This document shows positions 17,803 through 26,811 of a stretch of DNA of 64,000 nt, piece by piece. The DNA is from Telmatobacter sp. DSM 110680 (lineage in GTDB: Bacteria; Acidobacteriota; Terriglobia; Terriglobales; Acidobacteriaceae): NCBI RefSeq assembly GCF_039994875.1, contig NZ_CP121196.1, positions 930,001 through 994,000 of the forward strand, read 5' to 3'. Each line of letters opens with the position of its first letter. Position 1 is the stretch's first letter. The translations under genes and the position numbers were made by a program. Under the pieces are notes generated by a model. It had not been told where the DNA came from. It did no database searches and was given only the letters and a program-made list of their open reading frames with translations.

Positions 17803-17872
17803 TCGGGCAGCCCGTCCGGTCCTGGGATGCAACTGCGCGCCACGCCTAACTGAACTGTTATCTTGATCCCAC

Positions 17873-18970
17873 ATGCCGCTGGTCACGACAACTGAAGCCG
17901 GAGTGCCGATCCAGGGACCGAGCGCGACCCTTATCTACGACGACTGGTATCCGGCTCTGCGCACCAACACTCTTCGTAAGGGCAAGCTGGCGACGGCGAT
18001 GCTCCTCAACTATCCTCTGGTGCTCGGAAGGTTAGAGAGCGGGAAGCTCTTTGCGATGCGCGACAGCTGTCCGCACCGCGGGATTCCCCTGAGCGAGGGC
18101 TGGTTCGATGGCAATCGCGTGACGTGCCGGTACCATGGCTGGGAGTTTGAACCGTGCAGCGGACGATGCGAGTTGATTCCTTCGCTTTCGAGCCACGACC
18201 ATCTGGATGCGACGCGCATTTACGCGACTGCATTTCCGTGTGAAGAGCGGGATGGGCATGCGTGGGTTTATATCCCCGGTCCCGGCGCCGGAAAGCGTTC
18301 GGCAGCCGAGCTTTCCCGCGCAGTCCCGGAACTTGCGAAATTTGGGTCACGTTTTCGCAGGGCGCATCTCTCCGCAGACCTGCCGTGCAATGTGGACCAC
18401 GGAATCATCGGGCTGATGGATCCGGCGCACGGACCGTTTGTGCATCAGGCATGGTGGTGGCGTTCGCGAGCCAGCATTCGCGAGAAGACCAAGAAGTTCG
18501 AGCCGATTCCGGAGGGCTTTCGCATGAGCGCGCATGCCCCCAGTGGCAATTCGGCGCCTTACAAGCTGCTCGGCGTTTATGGGCAGCCGGTGGAAACGAC
18601 AATCGACTTCACGCTGCCAAACCGGCGGACGGAAATCATCCGTTGCGGCGATAAGTGGTTCTCTTCACTGACGACGGTGACTCCAGTGACTGCGTCGACG
18701 TGCCGCATCGACGTGATCGCTGCGTGGAATGTTTTTTACAACGTGCCCTTTCTGACCCCTATCGCAAAATTCTTCGGCGCGAAATTTGTGCGGCAGGACC
18801 AGGAGACGATGATTCAGCAGGCTGAGGGGTTGAAACACAATCCCAGCCTGATGCTGATCGATGATGCAGACAAGCCGGCGAAGTGGTACTTCGCGTTGAA
18901 GCAGGCGCGGCTGGAAGGAATGGGGAAACACCCGCTCGATGGGCCTGTGGAACTGCACTGGCGGAGCTAG
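17873..18970 (+). CDS. Rieske-type aromatic-ring-hydroxylating oxygenase, large subunit
   Basis: The 365-residue protein has a Rieske [2Fe-2S] motif with Cys66, His68, Cys85 and His88 (CPHRG and CRYHGW). It also has a mononuclear-iron pattern DPAHGPFVH (Asp183, His186, His191) preceded by NVDH. This is the alpha-subunit layout of Rieske oxygenases, including pheophorbide-a-oxygenase and vanillate-demethylase-like groups. These use electrons from a separate reductase to oxygenate or demethylate a ring or lipid substrate. No reductase or small subunit is next to it, so the substrate is unassigned. The ribosome site is weak and ATG 17873 is the natural start. Confidence 0.85.
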   Translation: MPLVTTTEAGVPIQGPSATLIYDDWYPALRTNTLRKGKLATAMLLNYPLVLGRLESGKLFAMRDSCPHRGIPLSEGWFDGNRVTCRYHGWEFEPCSGRCELIPSLSSHDHLDATRIYATAFPCEERDGHAWVYIPGPGAGKRSAAELSRAVPELAKFGSRFRRAHLSADLPCNVDHGIIGLMDPAHGPFVHQAWWWRSRASIREKTKKFEPIPEGFRMSAHAPSGNSAPYKLLGVYGQPVETTIDFTLPNRRTEIIRCGDKWFSSLTTVTPVTASTCRIDVIAAWNVFYNVPFLTPIAKFFGAKFVRQDQETMIQQAEGLKHNPSLMLIDDADKPAKWYFALKQARLEGMGKHPLDGPVELHWRS

Positions 18971-19023
18971 GTGAACAACTCGCTGTTGAACGGGCCGCAA
19001 CCAAGCGCGGGGATTCGAACCAA

Positions 19024-19338
19024 TCAGCCTGCCTGGGGTTCGTCTTCGCCCTGAGTCAGTTCGTCGTTGTCTTCGCCTTCGATGGAGATGCGCAGAGAGC
19101 GCAGGAAGTTCACATCGTTTTTGGTGAAGGTGCCGCCGGCGGCTTCAGCTGCGGCATCGGCTTCCTCGGTTTCCTTGGAGACCTCGTTCAGGCCGATGGT
19201 GGCCTCAAGCATCAGGAGCACATCGAAGCCGTGCTTGCGGATGTCCTGGACGACGCCGGCGATCTGCTCGCTCTCGATAACGGACTCGTGGATTGCCTCT
19301 CCGAGTTGCTGGATCAGTTCGCGCAGGCGAGATGTCAC
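19024..19338 (-). CDS. Conserved-looking small acidic protein of unknown function
   Basis: The 104 residues are mainly helical (RLRELIQQLGEAIHESVIES, then IAGVVQDIRKHGFDVLLMLEATIGL), with an acidic tail EGEDNDELTQGEDEP. There is no signal peptide or membrane helix. Helix-like composition and codon use support a real gene. I do not recognise the family. Confidence 0.6.
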   Translation of the reverse strand: MTSRLRELIQQLGEAIHESVIESEQIAGVVQDIRKHGFDVLLMLEATIGLNEVSKETEEADAAAEAAGGTFTKNDVNFLRSLRISIEGEDNDELTQGEDEPQAG

Positions 19339-19533
19339 TGGTTTACCTCCGGCAGCGGCCGGCGCTGAGGAATGCGCAGGAGCGGCGATTGATTTCTATT
19401 ACCTTACTTGGCAAGCGGAGATCCGGCAACTGGCTTCGGCTGGGTATGCGAGACCGGGTTGCATGAGGACCGTCGCTGCTACCATCATATCCGGGGCCCC
19501 GCAACGGGCCTTTGTTGCAGGGGTGGTAACGGA

Positions 19534-19956
19534 GTGAGACCTCAAACCATAGGCCGGGTGCTGGGCGTGGGTGTTCGTGTGGCGGGGCGCCTCGCGGGAC
19601 AGGCCATCATGGGTGAAGGCCAGCAGAACAATGCGGCGAGTGGCCAGGCGCAGCCGGGGGCAGTCCCGGCCAATGCCGGGACGCGAGGGCGCGTTGCCGG
19701 GCAAACCGCGCGCGGCGTGACACGCGGACTGGGTGGATTCTTCAAGCCGTTCCGGAGTGTTGGCGGCAAGATCTGGCTGGAAGTGACGGGAGTGTTCTTC
19801 CTGCTGCCGGTGCTGGTGTTCAGCCCATTTGTGTGGCGAACAAGAGCCAGTTGGCTGCATGGACCAGATCACCGGTCGTTTGTAGCCTCGGCAGTGATCA
19901 TTGTAATTTTTCTGTATCTCGGGGTCAGCAGTTTTTGGCGGGCGGGGAAAAAGTAG
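19534..19956 (+). CDS. Small two-helix membrane protein of unknown function
   Basis: I take GTG 19534 as the start (VRPQTIGRVLGVGVRV...). Upstream codons read through polar sequence with no protein character, although the frame is open back to about 19408. The 140-residue product has a Gly/Arg-rich first half (GTRGRVAGQTARGVTRGLGGFF) and two membrane helices, VFFLLPVLVFSPFVW at about 82-97 and a second at about 115-133. The 3' end overlaps the convergent YcxB-like gene by 32 bases. Function not recognised. Confidence 0.5.
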   Translation: MRPQTIGRVLGVGVRVAGRLAGQAIMGEGQQNNAASGQAQPGAVPANAGTRGRVAGQTARGVTRGLGGFFKPFRSVGGKIWLEVTGVFFLLPVLVFSPFVWRTRASWLHGPDHRSFVASAVIIVIFLYLGVSSFWRAGKK

Positions 19957-20542
19957 TGCGTCTTTTTTTGGGCAGCGCTACACCCAGGATGCCTCGTAGT
20001 TCTTCGCGTTGAGGCTCAGACAGGCCCGCAAGGCTCATGCCGAAACACGCACCCGACTGGAAAACGAGAACGACGACTCCGTTTTTTTCGCGCCAGTCTT
20101 TATAAACATTCCATCCGGTCTGCGATGAGGTGCCTGCCGTGTTTTGGGTCGAGATCGACTCGGGCGTGATGTTGACCGTGAATTGCCCCTGCATGAAGGG
20201 ATCTTTCCGATAGATGCGGCGCAGGCGCGTGGGCACCGAATAAAAAATGATAAAGATCCATACGCCGCCCAGAAGTATGAACGGCCCAACATTCTCAAGC
20301 AGAGCGGGCATGAGCTGCGGATGATTCTTTGGTTCATCGTCCTGTGCTTCCATAGCTGGCTGCTGATCGAAATCGGCGGCATGTTGCCTGCTTTTTTGAA
20401 CAACCGCCCAGAGCAAGGTGAGGCAGACAAAGATGAAAACCCAAAACATAACGATTTTGAAGACAGATTGGGACGACACTTTCCGCCCCAGCTTCGACGC
20501 CCGGATGTACTCCGCTTCGGTTAGTCTGTAGGAGAATTCCAT
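19925..20542 (-). CDS. YcxB-like membrane protein
   Basis: The 205-residue product has two membrane helices (about 28-48 and about 82-103) and a C-terminal domain with the YcxB pattern: MQGQFTVNITPESIS, then GWNVYKDWREKNGVVVLVF, where a membrane-surface beta domain is expected. YcxB-like proteins have no established function. An ATG at 20542 opens the frame. The end overlaps the 3' end of the plus-strand gene at 19534. Confidence 0.7.
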   Translation of the reverse strand: MEFSYRLTEAEYIRASKLGRKVSSQSVFKIVMFWVFIFVCLTLLWAVVQKSRQHAADFDQQPAMEAQDDEPKNHPQLMPALLENVGPFILLGGVWIFIIFYSVPTRLRRIYRKDPFMQGQFTVNITPESISTQNTAGTSSQTGWNVYKDWREKNGVVVLVFQSGACFGMSLAGLSEPQREELRGILGVALPKKRRTTFSPPAKNC

Positions 20543-20620
20543 GCCGCCAGCCTAGCATCCTTATCGCGTTATATTGACTAACTCAAGCTAGAGCCGAGCG
20601 CCGTGTCATTAGAACAGCAA

Positions 20621-23600
20621 CTAAAGGAATTTACGTATCTTCTCGCTGAAACGTGTGTAAAGAAAAGATACAGACAGCAGCGCGGTTCCCAATACGATCA
20701 GCGTAACGTAGCGGTCCGGTGGCGCCAGTGCCCACACATCCATCAGCAGAATCTTTGCCACGCTCACCAGCAACAGGCCGAGCCCCGCGAGTCGGAAGCT
20801 GCGTTCGCCGACCACCAGAGCAAACAAGAATGTACCGAGGCCGAGCAGGCTCCACGCAATGGTGATGTGGCCGGAGCTGAGTTTGACGGCCAGTGCCGCC
20901 ACCATCATGCCGAAGGGCGCGAAGAAGAACCATTGTTCCGGTTTGCTGAGCGCTGCGATAAAAGGTTCAGATAGTTTGATTGAAGCGCCGGTCCAGAAGT
21001 CGCGGCCGCGGAGTTTGAACGCGAAGGGCAGTGCGGCGATCAAGATCAGCGCAGCTACCGAGAGGCGATAGAGAATTCCGTGCCAGAAGTCGCCATGGGA
21101 TTCGCCAATCAGATCGAAGAGCAGACCGTGCAGGACAGCCACAACGGCAAGGACAATGGCTTGAAGCATGAACGTGCGACGCCGCATGATCCACGCCAGT
21201 ACCATCAGTGCGGTTGCCATGGCGGCCCAGATGGCGGTGATCCATCCCTCGCCTCCGTGTACATAGAACGGAAAACGCACGCCGAACCAGACTACGAGGC
21301 AGAAGATTCCAGCAGCATCCGCGAGAAGACCAACGATGTGCTCGGCTTTAGGGGTGCGCGTGAAATCCCGGGTTCGCTCCAGCAGCAAGTAGCCGCCGGT
21401 GATCAGGATCAGGACTTCGAGAAGTGTGGATCCAACGAGGGTAAATTGTCGCGCATTTGGTTGGCCCGACAATCCAAAAATGGAATAAGGCAAATCGTGG
21501 TCAAGGTATACCGCGAAGGCGACGGCGATCAGCATGTATCCCTGCCAGCGCAGAAAGCCTTTCTTCACGAAGCGACCAATTTCAAAAAGCGCGACGCAGA
21601 GCGCAACAAGAACGGGGGCGATCCACGGATCGTGGAGGATATCGAAAGTCAAAAATAGAAGCAGGACAGCCGAGGCCCACGAGTACGCGGCGGGAACAAA
21701 GTTACGTTCGCCGGCAACAGTCTTACGGCGCATGCCGCAATACAGCAAGGCAACAGCAATCAAGAGCGGAGTGCGATGATTCCAGTCGCTGTGCCACAAA
21801 TCCCAACCAAAGAGGCCAACCAATGAAGTGATCGCGAGCGCATCTGCCTGCAGCGGGAGCGCTTTGCTTGCGACCCAATCTGCGGCAAGGCCGAGCGCGA
21901 GTACCAGCCCGAGCCATCCCACTGCGACCCACGCGGAAGGTAGCGCGACCCATATGGCTGTAGCTGCTGCGGCGGTGCCAATGCAACTGGCAAGAGGCAG
22001 CATCACCGCTTCCCAAGCGGCTGGATCCCAGATGGGCACTGCAGTGAGTTTTGGAAGGAAGCGCGGGAACAACTCGGCGCGGGACCAGAAAGCCAGGGCG
22101 GTGAGACTCAGGACGGTTGTAAACACGGCATGCCGGCTGGGGTCGGCATTCTCGAAGCGGAAGAAGACCAGCGGCAGAACGTGATGGAAGATAAGAACGC
22201 CCGCAGTGGCAAGAGCGAGCACATCGCCTTCCAGTGGCGGCATGGTGGCATTGAAGCGATGGCCCAGAATAACCAGAACAAGAAACAGCGCGACCCAGCC
22301 CAGAGGCAACCAGGGATCGGGCATGCAGACCCACAGTGCAGCGGCGGCCGCGGCCAGTCCAAGCCAACTGGTGCAGGGGAGGATAAAGGCAAACCATCGA
22401 CGCAATGTTTGTGCCGGCGATCCTTCCGGATCAAGAGGCGGCAATGTGCGCGGAAAAATCTCTCCGCGCAACCAGTAGGCAAGCGCCGCGACCGAGAGCA
22501 CGACGGTCTCGACCGCATGATGGCTGGTATCGGCGTTGCCTAATCGGAAAAACGCCAACGGCAACACGTGATCGAAGAACAGCAGTCCCGCAGCGCCCAG
22601 CCCTAGAACATCGCCCTCCAGCAGCGGATTGGTGGCGCGGAAGCGGTGGCCCAAGAACACGAGAACCAGGAACAGCGAGATCCAGCCTACTGGGAGCCAC
22701 TCATCGGGCAGCACGACCCACAAGCAAGTTGCAGCTGCACCGAGTGCGAGCCAGCTTGAGAGCTTGAGAGCTAAGCTTTCCAGCGGGCTGGCTGCAATTT
22801 CAGGCCAGCGTCGCGGGTAGATTTCGGCATGGGTCCAGTAGAGAATCGCCGCGAGGGCGAGTCCGGCGGTCAATGACCAATGGCGACTGGTGTCGCCAGC
22901 CATTGCGCGCTCGATGGCGAGCGGCATGACGTCGTGGAGGGCGAGGACGCCGCCCGTAATAACACCTACAAGCAAGCCGAGGCGGCGAAAGATCGGTTCA
23001 CCCAACCGCAAACCGGCGATGGCCAGCACCTGCGCCTGCACCAGCCAAAGCACCGGCCAGCTCACGCCATGGAAGCGGAACGGCACGGATGAGACCAGCA
23101 GAACGACGGCGATGGTGGAGAGCACGACGAAGGCCTGACGACGCTTCTCCTTCGCCCACCAGGCAAGCGCCATCTCAAAGATGCCGAGCGCAACCAATGC
23201 CCAGAAGGCCCACTCCGGGTGCGCCGACTGAAACTTGAGCAGCCCAAGCACACCGCCGGAGTTAAGAATTGCCGAAACGCTGGACAGGTTTTCTTCGCGC
23301 TTGTCGAGCGGGGTGCGGAGAATGTAGGCCAGTCGAAAAATCAGCCAGTAAAGCAGGATCAACGCAGTCGAGGGCCAGAATTGTGCGAAGTCGCCGTGGT
23401 TATCGGGAAGAACCCTGGTAAGCCAGACGAAGTGGCTGCTGTAGACCGCGATCAATCCGCACAACTCGAGGACTGCCCAGTGACGAAGGGTCGTGACTAC
23501 GACCAGCGCGATGGCAAGGATGGCGCTTGCTGCCAGGGAGAAGGCGACGGTCTGCGTGGGCTCTTCGATGTGGCTCGTCAGCAGTGTGGCGAAGCCCAGC

Positions 23601-24595
23601 ATGAAGGCCAGCGCGGTAACGGTCTGCGACTTATAGCGCAGGGAGTGGCCAACCATGCCGGCTGCGACCAGCATCATCAACAACAGGTCAACGGGCAGCG
23701 AATCGACGATGCGCGCAGCCTGCAGGTGGTACATGGCGAAGGTGGTGAAGTAGGCGAGGGCCCATCCTCCGCCGATGCCGCCGCGCGCGAAGATGCGGTA
23801 GGTTGGTTTGCGTTCGAGCCAGACGCCGCCACCCAGCAGTGCAAAGCTTACGGCGAATCCGCAGAGCACTTTGCCGCCGGGTCCCCACGTCTGCAGTTTG
23901 TAAGCGAGGAAAAACGCCAGCCCGATGACGAGGATGGCGATGCCGATTTTATTGAGCCAGTTCGCGCCGAGTGTTTGTTCGAGTGAGAATTGGCGTTCGT
24001 TCTTTTCTGCGGCAGCGTTTGCCTGTTGAACTGCCTCCGCTTGAAATGCTGCGGCAGCATGCAGGGGTGGCGCAGAGGCCGGCGCGGGCTGCTTCGCTGG
24101 TTCTGCCGGTTTTGAGGGTGGGATCGGCGAAGCGGGTTCCTTCGCAGCAGTGGGTTGGGTGGCAGGCTGAATTTCGGAAGCGGGCTTCGGCGCGGGTGCC
24201 GGCGCGGGCGGTGGTTGTGATGCTGCGACTGGAGGTGTCGCAGGTTCGGGAATCGTACTGGGAGCGGGTGCAGGCGGCGGGGTGGATTCTGCCGGTTTGA
24301 TTGCCGGCTTGTACGCTGCCACGGGAGGCGCGACACTGTGCGTGGCTTGTGTTGGCTCAGCCTGACGCGGGGGCTGCTGCGCCGCCTGAGGGGCGGTGGA
24401 GGACTCAACTGGAGTTGCGGGCGATTCGTTGCGCTTCGCGTTGTCTCTAATCAGGGCGGCGACCTGCGAGCGCAGAAATTCAATTTCGCGTTCGAGGCGA
24501 TCTACCGCTTCACGCAAGCGTTCGCGGGTGTCGCGGCTGCTGTTCCAGACCGAAAGGACAACGATCCCCAGAACAATAATCAGGAAATAGTCCAT
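20621..24595 (-). CDS. DUF2339 giant membrane protein with internal repeats
   Basis: The 1324-residue product starts with a membrane helix (about 3-17) and a coiled coil (residues about 20-48, TRERLREAVDRLEREIEFL). A Pro/Ala-rich linker follows (about 55-195). Then comes a long polytopic domain that opens with the DUF2339 signature EQTLGANWLNKIGIAILVIG. From about residue 540 to 960 a unit of about 130 residues recurs, each with a pair of tryptophan-rich helices and a GHRF-type turn (614-717, 743-847, 868-957, and a partial copy at 540-600). The function of DUF2339 proteins is unknown; an envelope role is a guess. It is the largest gene here and stands alone. Confidence 0.85.
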   Translation of the reverse strand: MDYFLIIVLGIVVLSVWNSSRDTRERLREAVDRLEREIEFLRSQVAALIRDNAKRNESPATPVESSTAPQAAQQPPRQAEPTQATHSVAPPVAAYKPAIKPAESTPPPAPAPSTIPEPATPPVAASQPPPAPAPAPKPASEIQPATQPTAAKEPASPIPPSKPAEPAKQPAPASAPPLHAAAAFQAEAVQQANAAAEKNERQFSLEQTLGANWLNKIGIAILVIGLAFFLAYKLQTWGPGGKVLCGFAVSFALLGGGVWLERKPTYRIFARGGIGGGWALAYFTTFAMYHLQAARIVDSLPVDLLLMMLVAAGMVGHSLRYKSQTVTALAFMLGFATLLTSHIEEPTQTVAFSLAASAILAIALVVVTTLRHWAVLELCGLIAVYSSHFVWLTRVLPDNHGDFAQFWPSTALILLYWLIFRLAYILRTPLDKREENLSSVSAILNSGGVLGLLKFQSAHPEWAFWALVALGIFEMALAWWAKEKRRQAFVVLSTIAVVLLVSSVPFRFHGVSWPVLWLVQAQVLAIAGLRLGEPIFRRLGLLVGVITGGVLALHDVMPLAIERAMAGDTSRHWSLTAGLALAAILYWTHAEIYPRRWPEIAASPLESLALKLSSWLALGAAATCLWVVLPDEWLPVGWISLFLVLVFLGHRFRATNPLLEGDVLGLGAAGLLFFDHVLPLAFFRLGNADTSHHAVETVVLSVAALAYWLRGEIFPRTLPPLDPEGSPAQTLRRWFAFILPCTSWLGLAAAAAALWVCMPDPWLPLGWVALFLVLVILGHRFNATMPPLEGDVLALATAGVLIFHHVLPLVFFRFENADPSRHAVFTTVLSLTALAFWSRAELFPRFLPKLTAVPIWDPAAWEAVMLPLASCIGTAAAATAIWVALPSAWVAVGWLGLVLALGLAADWVASKALPLQADALAITSLVGLFGWDLWHSDWNHRTPLLIAVALLYCGMRRKTVAGERNFVPAAYSWASAVLLLFLTFDILHDPWIAPVLVALCVALFEIGRFVKKGFLRWQGYMLIAVAFAVYLDHDLPYSIFGLSGQPNARQFTLVGSTLLEVLILITGGYLLLERTRDFTRTPKAEHIVGLLADAAGIFCLVVWFGVRFPFYVHGGEGWITAIWAAMATALMVLAWIMRRRTFMLQAIVLAVVAVLHGLLFDLIGESHGDFWHGILYRLSVAALILIAALPFAFKLRGRDFWTGASIKLSEPFIAALSKPEQWFFFAPFGMMVAALAVKLSSGHITIAWSLLGLGTFLFALVVGERSFRLAGLGLLLVSVAKILLMDVWALAPPDRYVTLIVLGTALLSVSFLYTRFSEKIRKFL

Positions 24596-24660
24596 AAAGG
24601 TAGTTGGCGGGAATTATACGGGGGTTTGAGCCGCTAACACCGATATCTTGCCATCTACCT

Positions 24661-24831
24661 TCACACAGGAGTGTTACGGCTGATTTGAACAAAGTGCCAC
24701 ACAGCGAGGCCCAATGCCAAAACGCCCAAGCCGTAAGCCATCCACGCGTAATGGCCATGATGAATTTGCCAGCCGCGCCAGAATGCGAATCCGGCGGCCA
24801 CGATCATGAGGATTCCACGAAATGGATTCAA
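24661..24831 (-). CDS. Small two-helix membrane protein
   Basis: Taking TTG 24831 as the start gives 56 residues and places AAGGAG five bases upstream. The ATG at 24846 overlaps that site and has none of its own. Two membrane helices are visible, GILMIVAAGFAFWRGW and YGLGVLALGLAVWHFVQI, with a short HHGHYAW loop. Function unknown. Confidence 0.55.
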   Translation of the reverse strand: MNPFRGILMIVAAGFAFWRGWQIHHGHYAWMAYGLGVLALGLAVWHFVQISRNTPV

Positions 24832-24948
24832 GGCGACTCCTTCCATTGGCTGAACAAATCATCTTAAGCCGTGAACCGGGCGGTTTGACCCGCGAAGGAG
24901 GGGTGCCTATCGTGGATAGGGTAGATTTTGTCGAAAGGACCACGATTC

Positions 24949-26103
24949 ATGTCCACACCTGCCGCACCAGTTGCTCCCGCACTTAAAAAGACAGCGCTCA
25001 ACGCCACCCATCGCGCACTGAAAGCCAAAATGGTCGACTTCGGCGGCTGGGACATGCCCGTCGAGTACCCCGGTCCTGGCGGCGGGCTCATTGCCGAACA
25101 TATGGCCGTGCGAACCGGGGTGGGGCTTTTTGACGTCAGCCACATGGGCGAGATCCAGTTTCGCGGGCCCGGCTCGCTGGACGCCGTGCAACACATCACG
25201 ATGAACGATGCGTCGCGGCTCAAGGACGGACAGGCGCACTACTCCGCACTTCTCACGCCGGAAGGAACGTTTGTTGACGACATCCTGGTGCACCGGCTTG
25301 GCGAAAACGACTATCTGCTGGTAGTTAACGCGGGGACGAAGGACAAGGATTACGCGTGGATCCGCCAGCAGGTGGGCAGCCGGCCCGGTATCCATGTGAG
25401 CGACTATTCGAGTTACTATTCGCAGCTTGCATTGCAGGGACCCCGCGCACTGGAGACGCTGCAGAAGCTGACAAAGGTGGATCTGAGCGCGATCAAGAAT
25501 TACTGGTTCACGTTTGGACAGGTTGCCGGTATTCATAATGTTCTGATTGCGCGTACCGGCTACAGCGGCGAAGACGGATTCGAAGTGTACATACCGTCAG
25601 ATGAAGCAACCACCGTGAAGATGTGGGAAGCCCTGATGGAGGCTGGCGCGGAGTTCGGCATCCGGCCGTGCGGACTCGGGGCGCGGAATACGCTACGCCT
25701 CGAAGCGGGCATGAGCCTGTATGGCCATGAGATTTCAGAAGAGATCAACGCACTTGAGGCGGGACTTGATCGTTTTCTCAAACTCGACAAGGAGGAGTTC
25801 ATCGGACGCGATGCTCTGCTGGCTGACAAGGCTAGCGGCGGACCGAAGCGCAAGATTATCGGCCTCGAAATGGTAGAGCGCGGCATAGGTCGCGATGGCT
25901 ATACCGTGCACGATCTCGAGGGCAAGCAGATTGGTGTCGTCACTTCCGGTTCGCCTGCACCGTTTCTCAAGACGAACATTGCAATGGCGCTGGTTCCGGC
26001 GAGCGTAGCCCACAGCGGAAGCGATGTGCTGGTCCAGTGCAGGGCCAATTCGGTCAGGGCGAAGCAGGTGCCGATTCCGTTTTACAAGCGGCCGAAGAAG
26101 TAG
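24949..26103 (+). CDS. gcvT: Aminomethyltransferase, glycine cleavage T protein
   Basis: ATG 24949 is preceded by AAAGGA at a spacing of 9; the upstream TTG at 24928 is less likely. The 384-residue protein shows T-protein blocks: NATHRALKAKMVDFGGWDMPVEY, VGLFDVSHMGEIQF, DDILVHRLGENDYLLVVNA, ARTGYSGEDGFEVY, and the C-terminal GVVTSGSPAPFLKTNIAMALV. It transfers the methylene carbon of aminomethylated H protein to tetrahydrofolate, releasing ammonia. No gcvH or gcvP follows, so those genes are elsewhere. Confidence 0.95.
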   Translation: MSTPAAPVAPALKKTALNATHRALKAKMVDFGGWDMPVEYPGPGGGLIAEHMAVRTGVGLFDVSHMGEIQFRGPGSLDAVQHITMNDASRLKDGQAHYSALLTPEGTFVDDILVHRLGENDYLLVVNAGTKDKDYAWIRQQVGSRPGIHVSDYSSYYSQLALQGPRALETLQKLTKVDLSAIKNYWFTFGQVAGIHNVLIARTGYSGEDGFEVYIPSDEATTVKMWEALMEAGAEFGIRPCGLGARNTLRLEAGMSLYGHEISEEINALEAGLDRFLKLDKEEFIGRDALLADKASGGPKRKIIGLEMVERGIGRDGYTVHDLEGKQIGVVTSGSPAPFLKTNIAMALVPASVAHSGSDVLVQCRANSVRAKQVPIPFYKRPKK

Positions 26104-26115
26104 GCTCTTCGCGTC

Positions 26116-26169
26116 AGTTTTGAATTCTAAGTTCGTAGTTCGTTCTCGGAGCTGTTGGACTTAGAACTC
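26116..26169. repeat. AGTTC-family intergenic repeat
   Basis: After the gcvT stop the DNA contains TTCTAAGTTCGTAGTTCGTTC. A near-inverted partner GACTTAGAACTC (26158-26169) lies about 25 bases on. The same unit type occurs at 4091, 6774 and 8071. Confidence 0.55.
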
Positions 26170-26171
26170 GC

Positions 26172-26711
26172 TCATCCCCCGTGCCCATTGCATTTCAACA
26201 CGCCTAGAAAGGCTCCGAAGGGACCGACCTCATCCCGGTATTGGTGCGCCATGATGCGCGAGATCTGGTGGAGGTGGGTCAGGTCGTGCGCAGCCCAAGT
26301 AGCCAGCAGATTCGAAAGCGTAACGGCACCGAGCGATGGATGGCGGCCTCGAAGTTCAAGCTGCTCTGGCTGTAGATTGAGGGCGCGCAGATCATCGAGG
26401 CAGCCCGCGCGAACGCGCCGAAACTCATCGAGAAGCCGAGGAAGACTTTTGCCACGGCACTCTTCGACATGCCCACGGCGATCGAATGGATCAAAGGGTT
26501 TGTTTTCGCCATGTTCAAGGATCATGTGCGCACGCGGCATCCAATCGACGCGATCGGCGTAGATGAGATGGCCGACGACATCGACGACCGTGAAGGTTTC
26601 GCCGCCTTCATTGTGATGAGTCCACGTCTCCGGAAGTCCTCGCAACAACTCATCCAGTGCGCCCGGCGTGCGCTCAAGCAGAGCCACGGTGTCTTGCAGA
26701 TTGTGTGCCAT
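26172..26711 (-). CDS. DinB family protein
   Basis: Start at ATG 26711; the frame continues to a TTG at 26747. The 179-residue protein has the DinB pattern of His ligands: VVGHLIYADRVDW, then RGHVEECR and the C-terminal AAHDLTHLHQISRIMAHQY, which holds H-D-x-x-H-x-x-Q. It has no signal peptide, unlike the DinB-like protein at 11641. Cytosolic DinB proteins bind metal and some act as thiol S-transferases; the substrate is unknown. It lies downstream of frr, with a terminator between them. Confidence 0.8.
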   Translation of the reverse strand: MAHNLQDTVALLERTPGALDELLRGLPETWTHHNEGGETFTVVDVVGHLIYADRVDWMPRAHMILEHGENKPFDPFDRRGHVEECRGKSLPRLLDEFRRVRAGCLDDLRALNLQPEQLELRGRHPSLGAVTLSNLLATWAAHDLTHLHQISRIMAHQYRDEVGPFGAFLGVLKCNGHGG

Positions 26712-26752
26712 CAATTCTCGATGCGGAACGGGTTGTGAGGGATGCAAACAAA

Positions 26753-26785
26753 GACCGCAACGCCGTTTGTGTAGGCATTGCGGTC
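26753..26785 (-). terminator. Intrinsic terminator of frr
   Basis: On the minus strand GACCGCAATGCC pairs with GGCGTTGCGGTC (one mismatch) over a 9-base loop and is followed by TTTGTTTG. It sits just after the frr stop at 26812. Confidence 0.7.
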
Positions 26786-26811
26786 ATATTGCATTTGATT
26801 TAGTCGACTGC

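Noticed and set aside
19005-19025. GGGGATTCGAACC resembling a tRNA T-arm read on the minus strand
   Set aside because: No complementary stem, acceptor or anticodon arm lies at the right distance.
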